Source of the DNA: Lentisphaeria bacterium
GTDB taxonomy: Bacteria > Verrucomicrobiota > Lentisphaeria > Victivallales > Victivallaceae
DNA length: 56,805 bases
Assembly: GCA_017443585.1 (NCBI GenBank)
Contig: JAFSYV010000262.1
Coordinates: 1 to 56,805, forward strand
Reading direction: 5' to 3'
Within the stretch, counting starts at the first letter, position 1. Each line of letters opens with the position of its first letter. Below are positions 42,320 through 50,796 of the stretch, piece after piece. A program made the translations under genes and the position numbers. Below the pieces are notes generated by a model. The model did not search any database. It saw nothing but the letters and a program-made list of their open reading frames with translations, and was not told where the DNA came from.

Positions 42320-43135
42320 TCACTGATTTCCCTGCAACCCCCAGAAACGGCGGTTGAAGGGTTTGTTTTCGTCGGTATTGAAACCCGCAGCGACCAGCGC
42401 ATAATCGGTATTGGCCACATGGGTATCAAGATAAAGGATGGGAATGGTCTTGCCACTACGGTGCTGGACCCGCAGTTCATTTTCGCCCCATCCGGCCTCG
42501 GCTTTGTTTTTCACCTTTACCTTGGCATTCATGTGGTAGCTCACGCCGCAATACATAATCGAACACGCCGCAAAATTTTTGACCGTATCAAGCGCATTGG
42601 GGACACTTCTTCTCCGCATGGCTTTGTCATATTTCAGGTGAAGGTCACTGCCGTGATAATAATTAAGACCGTAAGTGCTGCGGGGAAAATTGCCTATGCC
42701 GGAGTACTCTGCAGAAGGACATACCCAGTAACCATTCTTACGTTCTCCATTGTCATTACTGGTAAAGGCATTCGGTGCAAAGGTGGAAGGCTTGCCCTCA
42801 CAACCGCCGAGCTGGGCATAGAAATAACCGACTGCATTGTTTTTATTGGGATCGACAGCGAAATTTACTTTGCGCGATTTTATTTTATAGTTGGCGAAGG
42901 CTTCTGCATAAAGCGTATAAGCGTGACCGAACTGCTTGAGTTTGTTCTGACAGGTGATCACACGGGCCTTTTCCCGCGCCTGCTGCAGTGCAGGCAGCAG
43001 CATCGCCGCCAGAATGGCGATGATGGCAATTACGACCAGCAATTCTATCAAAGTGAAACGGGAGGCGGAAAGCGTGTCGCAATCATCCTTGTTACGCGGA
43101 CCATTCAAATCAAGTTTCAGCTCAAAGTTTTTCAT
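42320..43135 (-). CDS. Prepilin-type N-terminal methylation-domain protein (Lentisphaerae type II pseudopilin-like)
   Basis: A 271-aa protein. After a leader of about 27 residues, [20 protein letters not shown] is the class III prepilin cleavage and methylation signature with Glu at +5. [20 protein letters not shown] continues the amphipathic helix. The C-terminal domain ends in [13 protein letters not shown], resembling the DGH-type ending (LYxDTHV) of the DUF1559-like proteins that are greatly multiplied in Lentisphaerota and Planctomycetes. Role unknown; often encoded singly beside polysaccharide enzymes. Its start overlaps the stop of the upstream gene (ATGA), and the fusion-protein gene begins 21 nt downstream. 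Confidence 0.92.
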   Translation of the reverse strand: MKNFELKLDLNGPRNKDDCDTLSASRFTLIELLVVIAIIAILAAMLLPALQQAREKARVITCQNKLKQFGHAYTLYAEAFANYKIKSRKVNFAVDPNKNNAVGYFYAQLGGCEGKPSTFAPNAFTSNDNGERKNGYWVCPSAEYSGIGNFPRSTYGLNYYHGSDLHLKYDKAMRRRSVPNALDTVKNFAACSIMYCGVSYHMNAKVKVKNKAEAGWGENELRVQHRSGKTIPILYLDTHVANTDYALVAAGFNTDENKPFNRRFWGLQGNQ

Positions 43136-44325
43136 TTTTCACCCTCCTGATTGTTTTTGCAAAGTTTCAAATACTGAGATGCTGCCTGAATAAAAAAGAT
43201 CGTTCCGAGATCACGCACATAATAAGGCAGACGATCCGTGCCGTCCGGCGGCAGAACTTTTTCAAGGATCACTCCGCTCAAATTGGGGTCCGCGGTTTTG
43301 ATAAGCTGCATAGAACAGCAGAACCGCAGTGCGCTTTCCGCCAGACGGAACCATCTTTCATCCTCGCTGTCACATCCGGCAGCCATGAAACATCTTGCGG
43401 CACACGCGGAACCGCTGGTGGCATGGCCGAAACTGTCGGTATTGAAATCACAGTATGTACCCCGGAACAGTCCGCCATCTTTGCGCAGAGCCTTCTCATA
43501 CCATGCCGCGGAACGGTAAAAGAGTTCTCTGAAACGTTCATCCCCGGTCTCTTTGTAAACCTCAAGCATCGGCAGTCCCCACCAGAAAGCGTGACGCGGG
43601 TGAATGCAGCCGGTTGATTTTTTACACGGTATGAAATTCACCCAGTTGCCCGGCGGCTCTTCCAGTTTGACCAGGCTTTCAGCCGTATCCAGAGCTATTT
43701 GCCGGTATAAGGTTTTGCCGGTGAGTTTGTATCCGGTGAGAAACACCGCATCATCAAGCAGAGGACGGTTCTGTGAGGATAAGACACCAAATACAAAATC
43801 TTCACGCTCAGAGTTGTAAATATCCCTGAAGAGTCCCTTGTCCGGCATCCATGCATTTTCGGCAACCCAATCAAGCGCGGCAAGTGCCGCTGTGCGGTAA
43901 CGCATATTGCCAGTGGCATCAGCAAGCATGAAAAGTCCGTCAAGCGTTTCAAGCGACGCCGAGGTGTTGATTTCATCCCCATTGACCTCTCTTGCCGGAA
44001 AAAGTCCATCCTCGCGTTGGTTAGCAAGCAGGAATCCGGCAGAAAACTCAGCATTGGAAAGCAATTCTTTCTTATCCAAAGCATCGGCAGCCATGACCAG
44101 AGCTTTCACCGCCTGTCCGGTATGCCAGTAGGGACAGCAGCAGTTCCAGGTTTTTTCCGCAGCATAGTATTCTCCGCGGATGGCTCCGCGCCACTCTCGG
44201 TAATTCATCGCCTTCCCCAGCTCCCCAACCGGAGTGTTTTCATGACAGCATCCCGGACCGGTCAACCAGCCGACAGCGGTCAGGATATGCTCTTTTAATT
44301 TGTTTTCATCCAATAAGAACTGCAT
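43132..44325 (-). CDS. Alpha/alpha-barrel glycosidase- or epimerase-like protein
   Basis: A 397-aa cytosolic protein with repeated helical hairpins: [59 protein letters not shown] and [20 protein letters not shown]. This is the layout of (alpha/alpha)6 barrels such as unsaturated-glycuronyl hydrolases (GH88/GH105) and N-acylglucosamine epimerases. The catalytic Asp pair cannot be assigned with confidence. The start ATG has a perfect GGAGGAAAC ahead; an upstream in-frame ATG is rejected because it lies in the promoter region. First gene of a three-gene leftward operon divergent from an AraC regulator. Confidence 0.7.
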   Translation of the reverse strand: MQFLLDENKLKEHILTAVGWLTGPGCCHENTPVGELGKAMNYREWRGAIRGEYYAAEKTWNCCCPYWHTGQAVKALVMAADALDKKELLSNAEFSAGFLLANQREDGLFPAREVNGDEINTSASLETLDGLFMLADATGNMRYRTAALAALDWVAENAWMPDKGLFRDIYNSEREDFVFGVLSSQNRPLLDDAVFLTGYKLTGKTLYRQIALDTAESLVKLEEPPGNWVNFIPCKKSTGCIHPRHAFWWGLPMLEVYKETGDERFRELFYRSAAWYEKALRKDGGLFRGTYCDFNTDSFGHATSGSACAARCFMAAGCDSEDERWFRLAESALRFCCSMQLIKTADPNLSGVILEKVLPPDGTDRLPYYVRDLGTIFFIQAASQYLKLCKNNQEGEK

Positions 44326-44363
44326 GTTTCCTCCTGAAAAAATAAAACCGATTAGGAAAAAAT

Positions 44364-44391
44364 TTGCAAAATTTTCGTAACGTGATATATT
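44364..44391 (+). promoter_or_regulatory. Promoter of the AraC-type regulator
   Basis: TTGCAA, a 16-bp spacer and TATATT preceded by CGTGA. Its -10 overlaps the -10 of the opposing promoter. Confidence 0.65.
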
Positions 44392-44417
44392 ATACATCAG
44401 AGAGAAACATGATTCAA
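44389..44417 (-). promoter_or_regulatory. Promoter of the leftward 44325-38273 operon
   Basis: On the minus strand TTGAAT, a 17-bp spacer and a perfect TATAAT. It shares three bases of its -10 with the rightward promoter, so polymerase binding should be mutually exclusive. The regulator encoded next door is a likely controller. Confidence 0.7.
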
Positions 44418-44464
44418 TTGTATTTTTGAAGCATTTTATTGCAATAATACAACAGGAGCCGAAA

Positions 44465-45286
44465 ATGTACGAGAGTTTTACTCTTTATTCGGGGAATCTG
44501 GAGTTTTTCGTCAGGTCGGTGGGGTGCTTCGATCTGCGTCCCGGGGCGTGTTCCCGGATCAAGCGCGCAAGTTTCGGGGAGATATTCTGGTGTATCGAAG
44601 GCTGCGGAAAATTCCGGGACGCGGAGGGAAAAAACTTCACGCTTCAACCGGAATGGGTCTGGTATTATCCGCCCGGTTCGCTTCATATCCACGGCGCCGG
44701 AAATGAACGTTTCCGCTACTGCTGGCTTACCATCGACGGTCCGTTGGCGGGAGCACTCCTCAGCGGGCTGCGTCTTTCTCCCGGTCTCACCTATGCCGGA
44801 ACCTGCCCGGAGGAATACTTTTCCCGCATCGCCGCCGACGCCCGTGATCCGGGGAAAATGCCGGACATCCTCAGTAACGCCTTTTATATTCTCACCCGTA
44901 TCGCCAAGGGCGGCAAGCCACGTTCCTCGCCTACCTCGATGGCTGCCGAGGCCCGTGCCCTCATCGACACCGGCTTCTGCGATCCGAAATTGAACGTGGA
45001 AAGCATCGCAGACCAGCTTTCCCGCCACAGGGTGTCGGTGGCACGGGTGTTCAAGGAAGAGTTCGGAGTCACGGTGGCTGAATATCTCCACACCCGCCGC
45101 TGTCAGGAGGCATTCCGATTGATCCGAGAGACGGAAATCCCCCTGACAGAACTTCCCGGGATGTGCGGATTTTCCTCGGTCCACTACCTCTCACGGGTAA
45201 TTCGCCGTCTGACCGGACTGCCCCCCGGAGCTTTGCGCAAAAGCGCCCACGAGGGGGGGACAGCACTGAAGACAGGAGCGTTTTAG
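44465..45286 (+). CDS. AraC-family transcriptional regulator
   Basis: A 273-aa protein. The N-terminal cupin-like sensor (residues 1-130) includes FGEIFWCIEGCGKFRDAEGK and WVWYYPPGSLHIHGAG. Two C-terminal helix-turn-helix units follow: LNVESIADQLSRHRVSVARV with FKEEFG, then PLTELPGMCGFSSVHYLSRV with FRR-like IRRLTGLPPGALR. Such proteins typically activate sugar-utilisation genes when bound to ligand. The ATG at 44465 has AGGAG 7 nt upstream; an in-frame start 13 codons earlier lacks an RBS. It is divergent from the alpha/alpha-barrel operon. Its GC content is normal, unlike that operon. Confidence 0.93.
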   Translation: MYESFTLYSGNLEFFVRSVGCFDLRPGACSRIKRASFGEIFWCIEGCGKFRDAEGKNFTLQPEWVWYYPPGSLHIHGAGNERFRYCWLTIDGPLAGALLSGLRLSPGLTYAGTCPEEYFSRIAADARDPGKMPDILSNAFYILTRIAKGGKPRSSPTSMAAEARALIDTGFCDPKLNVESIADQLSRHRVSVARVFKEEFGVTVAEYLHTRRCQEAFRLIRETEIPLTELPGMCGFSSVHYLSRVIRRLTGLPPGALRKSAHEGGTALKTGAF

Positions 45287-45289
45287 GGA

Positions 45290-45540
45290 GAGCGTTTGAC
45301 TCAGCCCCGCAGCGGTTGGCGGCAATACAGGGCGGGCATCGGGCATTATTGGATGGAACCCGTTGGGAAATACGTAACAGATCTCCGGGTGATTGGCCCC
45401 AGCGACTTGCTGTTCGCAGTTCCAAGCGCTCCGGCAGCAGACCGTGACGACCAGAGCTATTGCCGTTATCGTGAAAACCAGTTGAATGCAGACATATGGG
45501 GGCCGCCGCCCGTTTATCCGGTTTTGCCATTTTTCCCGCG
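45290..45540 (-). pseudogene. Possible remnant of a prepilin-type protein gene
   Basis: On the minus strand a start-like ATGGCAAAACCGG is followed by fragments in different frames that recall the phylum-typical prepilin: LVFTITAIALVV in one frame, and AAGALGTANSKSLG (compare LLPALxTARExS) in another. Reading needs at least one frameshift and the conserved Glu is missing. The resemblance is weak and partial, so this is a suggestion only. Confidence 0.25.
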
Positions 45541-45637
45541 GATTTGCGGAAAGGCAGGCTCCGGAAACTAATATACAACCGCTCCGCGTGGTTTTCAAGG
45601 GCGAGAGACCTGTCTTTTTCTGGATTCGTTTGTTGGG

Positions 45638-45672
45638 AAAAAAAGAGCGGCCCGCTGCGGACCGCCCTTTTT
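45638..45672 (-). terminator. Terminator after the DUF1015 gene
   Basis: On the minus strand GCGGTCC-GCAGC-GGGCCGC (7 bp with one G-T) is followed by TC and seven T. A-rich on the other side, so it could also stop transcripts from the left. Confidence 0.88.
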
Positions 45673-45683
45673 GTTGGGAAGAG

Positions 45684-46916
45684 TTAGAAATTGTGACAGA
45701 CGAGGCCGTCCCGGAGCTTGGGCTCGAACCAGGTGGACTTGGGCGGCATGATCTCGCCCGCGTCCGCGATGGCCATGAGCTGGTTCACGGTGGTGGGATA
45801 CATGGAAAAAGCCACGGCATATTCGCCCGAATCCACCAGCCGCTCCAGCTCGGCCGTTCCCCGGATCCCGCCGATAAAGTCGATGTCCGGCGAAGTACGG
45901 GGATTGTCGATGCCCAGCAGGGGGCTCAGGACGTGGTTCTGCAGGATGCTCACATCCAGCTTGTCGATGACCCCCAGCATGTTCAAGTTGAAGGTGGGGA
46001 TCGCCTGGAACCATTCGCCCGCGACGTAGAAATTGAAACGTCCGGGTTTTTCCACCTTGCCGCTTTCCGCCGGGGTGACGATGAACTTTTCGCCCAGCAT
46101 GGTGAGGAAACTCGCAGGCGACAGATTGTTCAGACGACGCACCACCCGGTTGTAGGGCAGGATGGCCAGCTGCCGGGCCGGGAAGGCCACGGCGAGAAAG
46201 AAGTTGTAATCCTCGGTCCCCGTGTGGTGGGGATTGTGGGGAGCGCATTCGGCGGCGGTCCGGGCGGCGGCGGCGCTCCGGTGGTGGCCGTCGGCGATGT
46301 AGAAGCAGCTCACCTCTTTCTGGAACCGGACCGAAAGTTCCCGGCTGGTGTTTTCGTCGAGCCGCCACAAGGTGTGCCGGATCCCGTCCACGGCGGTGAA
46401 GTCGAAGAGAGGCTCCTTCGCGGTTTCTTCCTCGATCAGGGCATCGATCTCATCGGAGTCCTGATAGGTGAAAAAGGCCGGGCCCGTGTGGGAACGCAGC
46501 GTCATGACGTGCCGCGTCCGGTCGTCTTCCTTGTCGGCGCGGGTCTTCTCGTGCTTCTTGATGACGCCGGAGTTGTACTCGGCGGCGGAAGCCGCTCCGA
46601 TGACCCCCGTCTGACTGCGGCCGTTCATCACCAGGCGGTAGACGTAGAGATGGGGTTTCTCGTCCTGCTTCAGCGGGACTTCGGCGCAGAGTCGGTCGTA
46701 GGCCTTTTTCGCCTGAGCGTAGACCCGGTCGTCGTGCAGGTCGATCCCGGGCTCCAGATCGATCTCGGGCCGGGAAACATGGAGGAAGGAAAAGGGGTTG
46801 CCCCTGGCCAGCGCCGCGGCCTCGGCCGTGTTCACCACGTCATAGGGGACCGCGGCCACCTGGGCGGCCCGCTCCGGGGGAGGCAGAATGCCTCGGAAAG
46901 GAAGAAAAATCGCCAT
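45684..46916 (-). CDS. DUF1015-family protein
   Basis: A 410-aa protein, normal for the family. It starts MAIFLPFRGILPPPERAAQV followed by AVPYDVVNTAEA, the family's opening. KKHEKTRADKEDDR and FYIADGHHRSAAAA are the strongest signatures. The DGHHR motif resembles that in ParB/sulfiredoxin-fold nucleotide-binding proteins such as serine kinases SerK and SbnI, so a nucleotide-dependent enzyme is plausible but not shown. Many anaerobes carry one copy. It lies 75 nt downstream of the charged secreted-protein gene in the same direction as the ferredoxin oxidoreductase genes and ends at a clear terminator. Confidence 0.93.
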   Translation of the reverse strand: MAIFLPFRGILPPPERAAQVAAVPYDVVNTAEAAALARGNPFSFLHVSRPEIDLEPGIDLHDDRVYAQAKKAYDRLCAEVPLKQDEKPHLYVYRLVMNGRSQTGVIGAASAAEYNSGVIKKHEKTRADKEDDRTRHVMTLRSHTGPAFFTYQDSDEIDALIEEETAKEPLFDFTAVDGIRHTLWRLDENTSRELSVRFQKEVSCFYIADGHHRSAAAARTAAECAPHNPHHTGTEDYNFFLAVAFPARQLAILPYNRVVRRLNNLSPASFLTMLGEKFIVTPAESGKVEKPGRFNFYVAGEWFQAIPTFNLNMLGVIDKLDVSILQNHVLSPLLGIDNPRTSPDIDFIGGIRGTAELERLVDSGEYAVAFSMYPTTVNQLMAIADAGEIMPPKSTWFEPKLRDGLVCHNF

Positions 46917-46991
46917 TTTTTTACCTGTGGATTTTGTTGTGCCCTAAATTGAAAGGGGGCGTCGAAAAACCCCGATACGCCCCCAGTGTCT

Positions 46992-47882
46992 TCATTCGCC
47001 GTCGGCTCCGTTCTCTTCCGCGCCGCTGCCGGAATTGCCGCCGGCTTCGTCGGAAGTCTCGCCGCCCTTGCTTTCGCCTTTGGCCTTGCCTTTGGCTTTG
47101 GCTTCACCCTTGGCGGGCTTGCTCTTCTCTTCAGTCGCCTGAGACTTGGCGGCTTTGCCCCTCTTCTTGTTCTTGCCCCTGGCGGTATTTTCCTCTTCGG
47201 CGGACTGGTCCTTGCCGTCGGTCTTCTTCGGCACGTAGCCGAAAGTGCGCTTGCCGGAAGCCCGCTCACGGGCGGCCTCGTCTTCGAGGTCCTTGAGGGC
47301 CTTGGCCTGCTTTTCCCGCTCGGCCAGCCGTTCCTTTTCCCGTTCCTCGCGGCGTTTCAGACGCTCTTTCTCTTCTGCCGAAAGCCCCGCCGTGTCGGTG
47401 AGTTTCCGGGCCTCTTCCCGCGGGGTGAGGCGCAGCGAAAGCTCGATCACCAGATTGTCGCCCCGCTTGGCCTGAACGGACCCTTTGACGGACTGCGACT
47501 TGGCCACGGAGATCTTCTTGTCCTCTTCCTTTTCGGCCTTGGGCCCGATCAGCTCCTTGTCGCCGACGCGGAAAAGATTGCAGTCCACCCACTCGAAGAA
47601 CTGCCTGTTCTTGAGCTTCTTGTTCCTGCTGTAACTGCCCGCGAGCGAGAAGGAGAATTCGTCGTCCGCCAGCACCTTGAAGGTCAGTTTGACCGTCTCG
47701 AAGTCCCGCTTGGGACGCAGAGTGACCACCGTGGTGCTGCCCTGCTTGTCGATCACGGCCCCGCCGCGCTTGCTGGCGCGAAGCGTGATCTTGCGGCCCT
47801 TGCCCTTGATGGTCAGCACCGCTTCGGCGCAGACATCGACGGAAAGGCAGACGAGGAGAAGCAGGGCGAGCAGGTGTCTCAT
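46992..47882 (-). CDS. Secreted protein with long charged low-complexity tail
   Basis: A 296-aa protein. Signal peptide MRHLLALLLLVCLSVDVCA. Residues 20-150 form a beta-rich domain (AVLTIKGKGRKITLRASKRG, then VKLTFKVLADDEFSFSLAGS). Residues 155-296 are almost only Lys, Glu, Ala, Arg and Gly, with a coiled-coil-like stretch near 170-205 (EEKERLKRREEREKERLAER). The tail should be disordered and highly charged. Its ATG overlaps the stop of the oxidoreductase beta-gamma gene (ATGA), an unexpected coupling for an exported protein. No family recognised. Confidence 0.8.
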   Translation of the reverse strand: MRHLLALLLLVCLSVDVCAEAVLTIKGKGRKITLRASKRGGAVIDKQGSTTVVTLRPKRDFETVKLTFKVLADDEFSFSLAGSYSRNKKLKNRQFFEWVDCNLFRVGDKELIGPKAEKEEDKKISVAKSQSVKGSVQAKRGDNLVIELSLRLTPREEARKLTDTAGLSAEEKERLKRREEREKERLAEREKQAKALKDLEDEAARERASGKRTFGYVPKKTDGKDQSAEEENTARGKNKKRGKAAKSQATEEKSKPAKGEAKAKGKAKGESKGGETSDEAGGNSGSGAEENGADGE

Positions 47883-49354
47883 TTTTGACCGAGGACCTTT
47901 CTTCCGGCGGCGAAAGCCTTGGCGTTCAGTTCAACGGCTCCGGGTTTCTTGCCGAATTTTTCGCGGACGGCGGCGTTGAAGGCCTGTTCGAAGTCCGCCT
48001 GATCGGCGGCGTCGAGCAGCCCGCGCTGTTCCAGAATCACCGACAGCACACCGATGAGCACCGAGTTCACGTACTTGGCGCTGCCCACTTCGCGGGAGGC
48101 CACGTCCACGGCGTCCACGCCGACCTTGATGACGGACTCCGGCAGATCGGCCGGGGTCACGGCGGTGTGGTCGTAGATGAGGATCCCGTCGGGCCGCAGT
48201 TCGCCGATGTACTTGTCATAGGCGGCCTGGGTGGTGGCGATGAAAAGATCGCAGTCCCGGCTGATCATGGGCGAAGGGATCCGGTTCCGGCTGACGATGA
48301 CCGCGCAGCTGGCGGCGCCGCCCCGCTGTTCGGGACCGTAGGAGGGCATCCAGCTCACGTTGAAGTTCCGGAGCCGGGCCATGTTGGCCAGGGTGATCCC
48401 CAGACTCAGGATCCCCTGTCCGCCGAAGCCCGCCATCTTGATGCGCAGCTCCCGGTCGAAGATCGCGGAGGTGTTTTTCCTCACCGAACCCTGTTCCTCC
48501 ATGGCCTGGGGGAAGAGCACCTTCTTGACCGTTTCCACGTCGTGGGCCGGAGGTTCCGGAACGGTCCCGGCGGGAACTTCCGCCGACCGATCCCGGAGAC
48601 AGCCCAGGGGGAACTCCTTGAGCATCTGGTTCTCGATGAAGTCGTTGATCTGCTCGGCGTTCATCTTCAGATTCACCGGGCAGGGGGAAACCACTTCCAC
48701 GAAGGAGAATCCCTTGCGGTCGCGCAGGTTTTCGATGGCCTTGAAGACGGCCTTGCGGGCGGCCATGATCCGCGCAGTGGTGCTGAGGGCCACCCGCTCG
48801 ATGTAGACGGGGGCCGTCAGGGTATTGATCATCTCGCAGACATGAACGGGATAACCGTCGGTGAGGACGTTCCGGCCGAAAGGCGTGGTGGTGGTCTTCT
48901 GTCCCGGCAAAGTGGTGGGAGCCATCTGGCCGCCGGTCATGCCGTAGTTGGAGTTGTTGACGAAAAAGATGCTCATCTTCTCGCCCCGGTTGGCCGCCTG
49001 CAGGAATTCGTTGAAGCCGATGGCGGCGAGATCCCCGTCGCCCTGATAGGAGATGACGTAGGAGTCGGGTTTGGCCCGGCACACGCCGGTGCCCACCGCG
49101 GGCGCCCGGCCGTGAGGCACCGAGATCGCGCCCACGTTGAAGTAGTAGTAGGCGAAGACGGCGCAGCCCACGGGGACCATGAACATGGTCTTGCCCTGGA
49201 TCCCGTAGTGGTCGATGGCTTCGGCCACCAGTTTGTGGAGGATGCCGTGGCCGCAGCCGGGGCAGTAATGCATGTTTTTCTTGATGGGACCCGGACGGCG
49301 TTCGAAAGGATCGAAGAACACCGGGGACCGGCCGAATTTTATCTTTTCGCTCAT
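47879..49354 (-). CDS. 2-oxoacid:ferredoxin oxidoreductase, fused beta (TPP) and gamma subunits
   Basis: A 491-aa protein. Residues 1-270 are the thiamine-diphosphate-binding beta subunit: MHYCPGCGHGILHKLV, VPHGRAPAVGTGVCRAKP, then SYQGDGDLAAIGFNEFLQA with NNSNYGMTGGQ (the GDG...NN cofactor motif). Residues 310-491 are the gamma subunit, with IKMAGFGGQGILSLGITLAN and MPSYGPEQRGGAASCAVIV. In many relatives these are separate genes; here they are one chain with a linker near 280-305. The complex oxidises a 2-oxoacid with CoA to acyl-CoA and reduces ferredoxin. Substrate (2-oxoisovalerate, 2-oxoglutarate or other) cannot be decided. It lies 4 nt after the alpha gene. Confidence 0.93.
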   Translation of the reverse strand: MSEKIKFGRSPVFFDPFERRPGPIKKNMHYCPGCGHGILHKLVAEAIDHYGIQGKTMFMVPVGCAVFAYYYFNVGAISVPHGRAPAVGTGVCRAKPDSYVISYQGDGDLAAIGFNEFLQAANRGEKMSIFFVNNSNYGMTGGQMAPTTLPGQKTTTTPFGRNVLTDGYPVHVCEMINTLTAPVYIERVALSTTARIMAARKAVFKAIENLRDRKGFSFVEVVSPCPVNLKMNAEQINDFIENQMLKEFPLGCLRDRSAEVPAGTVPEPPAHDVETVKKVLFPQAMEEQGSVRKNTSAIFDRELRIKMAGFGGQGILSLGITLANMARLRNFNVSWMPSYGPEQRGGAASCAVIVSRNRIPSPMISRDCDLFIATTQAAYDKYIGELRPDGILIYDHTAVTPADLPESVIKVGVDAVDVASREVGSAKYVNSVLIGVLSVILEQRGLLDAADQADFEQAFNAAVREKFGKKPGAVELNAKAFAAGRKVLGQK

Positions 49355-49358
49355 TTGC

Positions 49359-50426
49359 TCAAATCTCCTTCAGAACCTTTTTGGCCGCCGCGACCACTTC
49401 GTCGCAGCTGGGCACGTTGCCGCCCATGCGGTTGTAGAGGCGGACGGGCTTTTTACACTCGACGGCGAGCCGGATGTCTTCGATCATCTGCCCGGCGGAA
49501 AGTTCCACGCTCAAAAAGCCCTTGCACTTGCCGTTGGTCGCGATCCTCATCAGCGCGTCGGAGGGGAAGGGCCACACCATCTGCGGCCGGAGCATACCGA
49601 CTTTGACGCCCTCCTTGCGGAGCTGTTCGATGGCTCCGGCAGCCACCCGCGAACAGATGCCGTAGGCCACGATGACCAGTTCGGCGTCGTCGGTGTAAAG
49701 CTCCTCGGAGCGCTGCTCCTTCGCGGTGATCTCCTGATATTTTTTCTGGAGCTTGCGGTTGACCTCTTCCAGGTCGTCGTGTTCCAGATAGATGGAGGTG
49801 AGGATGTTGGCCTTGCCGTCGACGATCCTTCCCATTCTCCAGTCGGGCTCGTAGGGCCGTTCCTCTGGCTCGGGCAGCCGGACGGACTCCATCATCTGCC
49901 CGATGACGCCGTCGGCCATGATGTAGGCCGGGATCCGGTATTTCTCGGCCAAATCGAAGGCGGTCCGGGCCATGTCGCACATTTCCTGCACGGAGTTGGG
50001 AGTCAGCACGAGGCAGTGATAACTGCCGTGGCCGCCGCCCTTGGTCAGCTGGAAGTAGTCGGCCTGTTCGGGACCGATGTTGCCCAGACCGGGGCCGCCC
50101 CGGGTGATGTCGACAATGAGCACGGGGAGCTCAAGGGCGGCGATGTAGCTCACGCCCTCCTGCTTGAGGCTGATCCCCAGCCCGGAGCTGGCGGTCATGG
50201 TGCGCTTGCCCGCGGCGGCGGCGCCCATGACCATGTTGATGGCGCCGATCTCGGATTCCGCCTGCAGGAAAGTGCGGCGGAGCAGCGGGAAAAGTTTGGC
50301 CGCGGAGTGGGCAACTTCGCTGGCCGGGGTGATGGGATAACCGAAGTAGCAGTCGCAGCCGGCAATGAGCGCCCCGTGGACCACGGCTTCGTTCCCCTTG
50401 AGCATCAGAGAATTGGTGTAGGCCAT
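49359..50426 (-). CDS. 2-oxoacid:ferredoxin oxidoreductase, alpha subunit (VorB/KorA type)
   Basis: A 355-aa protein. LMLKGNEAVVHGALIAGCDC, YFGYPITPASEVAHSAAKLF, and FLQAESEIGAINMVMGAAAA are the pyrimidine-binding domain signatures of alpha subunits, including the Glu that activates thiamine diphosphate. MTASSGLGISLKQEGVSYIA and DITRGGPGLGNIGPEQADYF follow. The C-terminal domain II (ELVIVAYGICSRVAAGAIEQ) is present. The compact three-gene order ferredoxin-alpha-beta is common for proteins labelled VorB in databases, though substrate is inferred only. It lies 2 nt after the ferredoxin gene. Confidence 0.94.
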   Translation of the reverse strand: MAYTNSLMLKGNEAVVHGALIAGCDCYFGYPITPASEVAHSAAKLFPLLRRTFLQAESEIGAINMVMGAAAAGKRTMTASSGLGISLKQEGVSYIAALELPVLIVDITRGGPGLGNIGPEQADYFQLTKGGGHGSYHCLVLTPNSVQEMCDMARTAFDLAEKYRIPAYIMADGVIGQMMESVRLPEPEERPYEPDWRMGRIVDGKANILTSIYLEHDDLEEVNRKLQKKYQEITAKEQRSEELYTDDAELVIVAYGICSRVAAGAIEQLRKEGVKVGMLRPQMVWPFPSDALMRIATNGKCKGFLSVELSAGQMIEDIRLAVECKKPVRLYNRMGGNVPSCDEVVAAAKKVLKEI

Positions 50427-50428
50427 GA

Positions 50429-50659
50429 TTATTGCTCCGTGATTTCAAGGATGGTGATGGCCCCCGGTTCGGGGCACTGATAGAAGCACGATCCGCAGCC
50501 GATGCAGTTGCCGGGCTCGGCGGCTTCGACGGCCAGATAGCCCTGCTTGTTCAGGGCGCTTCCCTGTGCGAGCAGTTTCTTGGGGCAGGCCTTGAGGCAT
50601 CTGCCGCAGCCTTTGCACTCGTCAAAGGCGATCTGCACGCGGAATTTCTTTGCAGCCAT
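50429..50659 (-). CDS. 2-oxoacid:ferredoxin oxidoreductase, delta (2x[4Fe-4S] ferredoxin) subunit
   Basis: A 76-aa protein. Two cysteine motifs, CKGCGRCLKACP (residues 15-26) and CIGCGSCFYQCP (about 52-63), each CxxCxxCxxxCP, bind two [4Fe-4S] clusters. It passes electrons from the thiamine centre to external ferredoxin. First gene of the operon, with a strong promoter 65 nt upstream and a 5' hairpin. It begins MAAKKFRVQIAFDE. Confidence 0.95.
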   Translation of the reverse strand: MAAKKFRVQIAFDECKGCGRCLKACPKKLLAQGSALNKQGYLAVEAAEPGNCIGCGSCFYQCPEPGAITILEITEQ

Positions 50660-50687
50660 TTTTCAGGATTCTCCCAAATTTGTTTTC

Positions 50688-50705
50688 GTGACGAAAAAGC
50701 GTCAC
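50688..50705 (-). promoter_or_regulatory. Hairpin in the 5' leader of the oxidoreductase operon
   Basis: GTGACG-CTTTTT-CGTCAC on the minus strand is a perfect 6-bp inverted repeat starting about 13 nt after the predicted transcription start. It could stabilise the mRNA or be an operator. Confidence 0.45.
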
Positions 50706-50724
50706 ACACTCAAGTGCTTCTCTT

Positions 50725-50753
50725 AATATAGCACCGAAAGGGGGCTTTTACAA
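50725..50753 (-). promoter_or_regulatory. Promoter of the 2-oxoacid:ferredoxin oxidoreductase operon
   Basis: The minus strand has TTGTAA, a 17-bp spacer and TATATT, with GGTGC before the -10. It lies between the end of the GH2 gene and the ferredoxin gene. Confidence 0.8.
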
Positions 50754-50796
50754 GAGGCGGAGCGGCAAAACGGCGCCGTTCCGCCGGCGGTCCGGT

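Larger units (their letters stand above)
45287..45683. other. Intergenic region without an intact gene
   Basis: Between the AraC gene and the DUF1015 gene. Several short frames exist on both strands, none with both RBS and recognisable sequence. The left two thirds look like a decayed prepilin-type gene on the minus strand; the right end is a terminator. Confidence 0.5.

Noticed and set aside
45191..45598. 135-codon minus-strand open frame after the AraC gene
   Set aside because: Overlaps the end of the AraC gene, lacks an RBS and mixes fragments better explained as a broken prepilin-type gene.
46986..47888. Plus-strand 300-codon open frame rich in Leu/Gly/Ala
   Set aside because: Reverse reading of the Lys/Glu/Ala-rich secreted protein; the minus-strand frame has a signal peptide and is coupled to the upstream operon.
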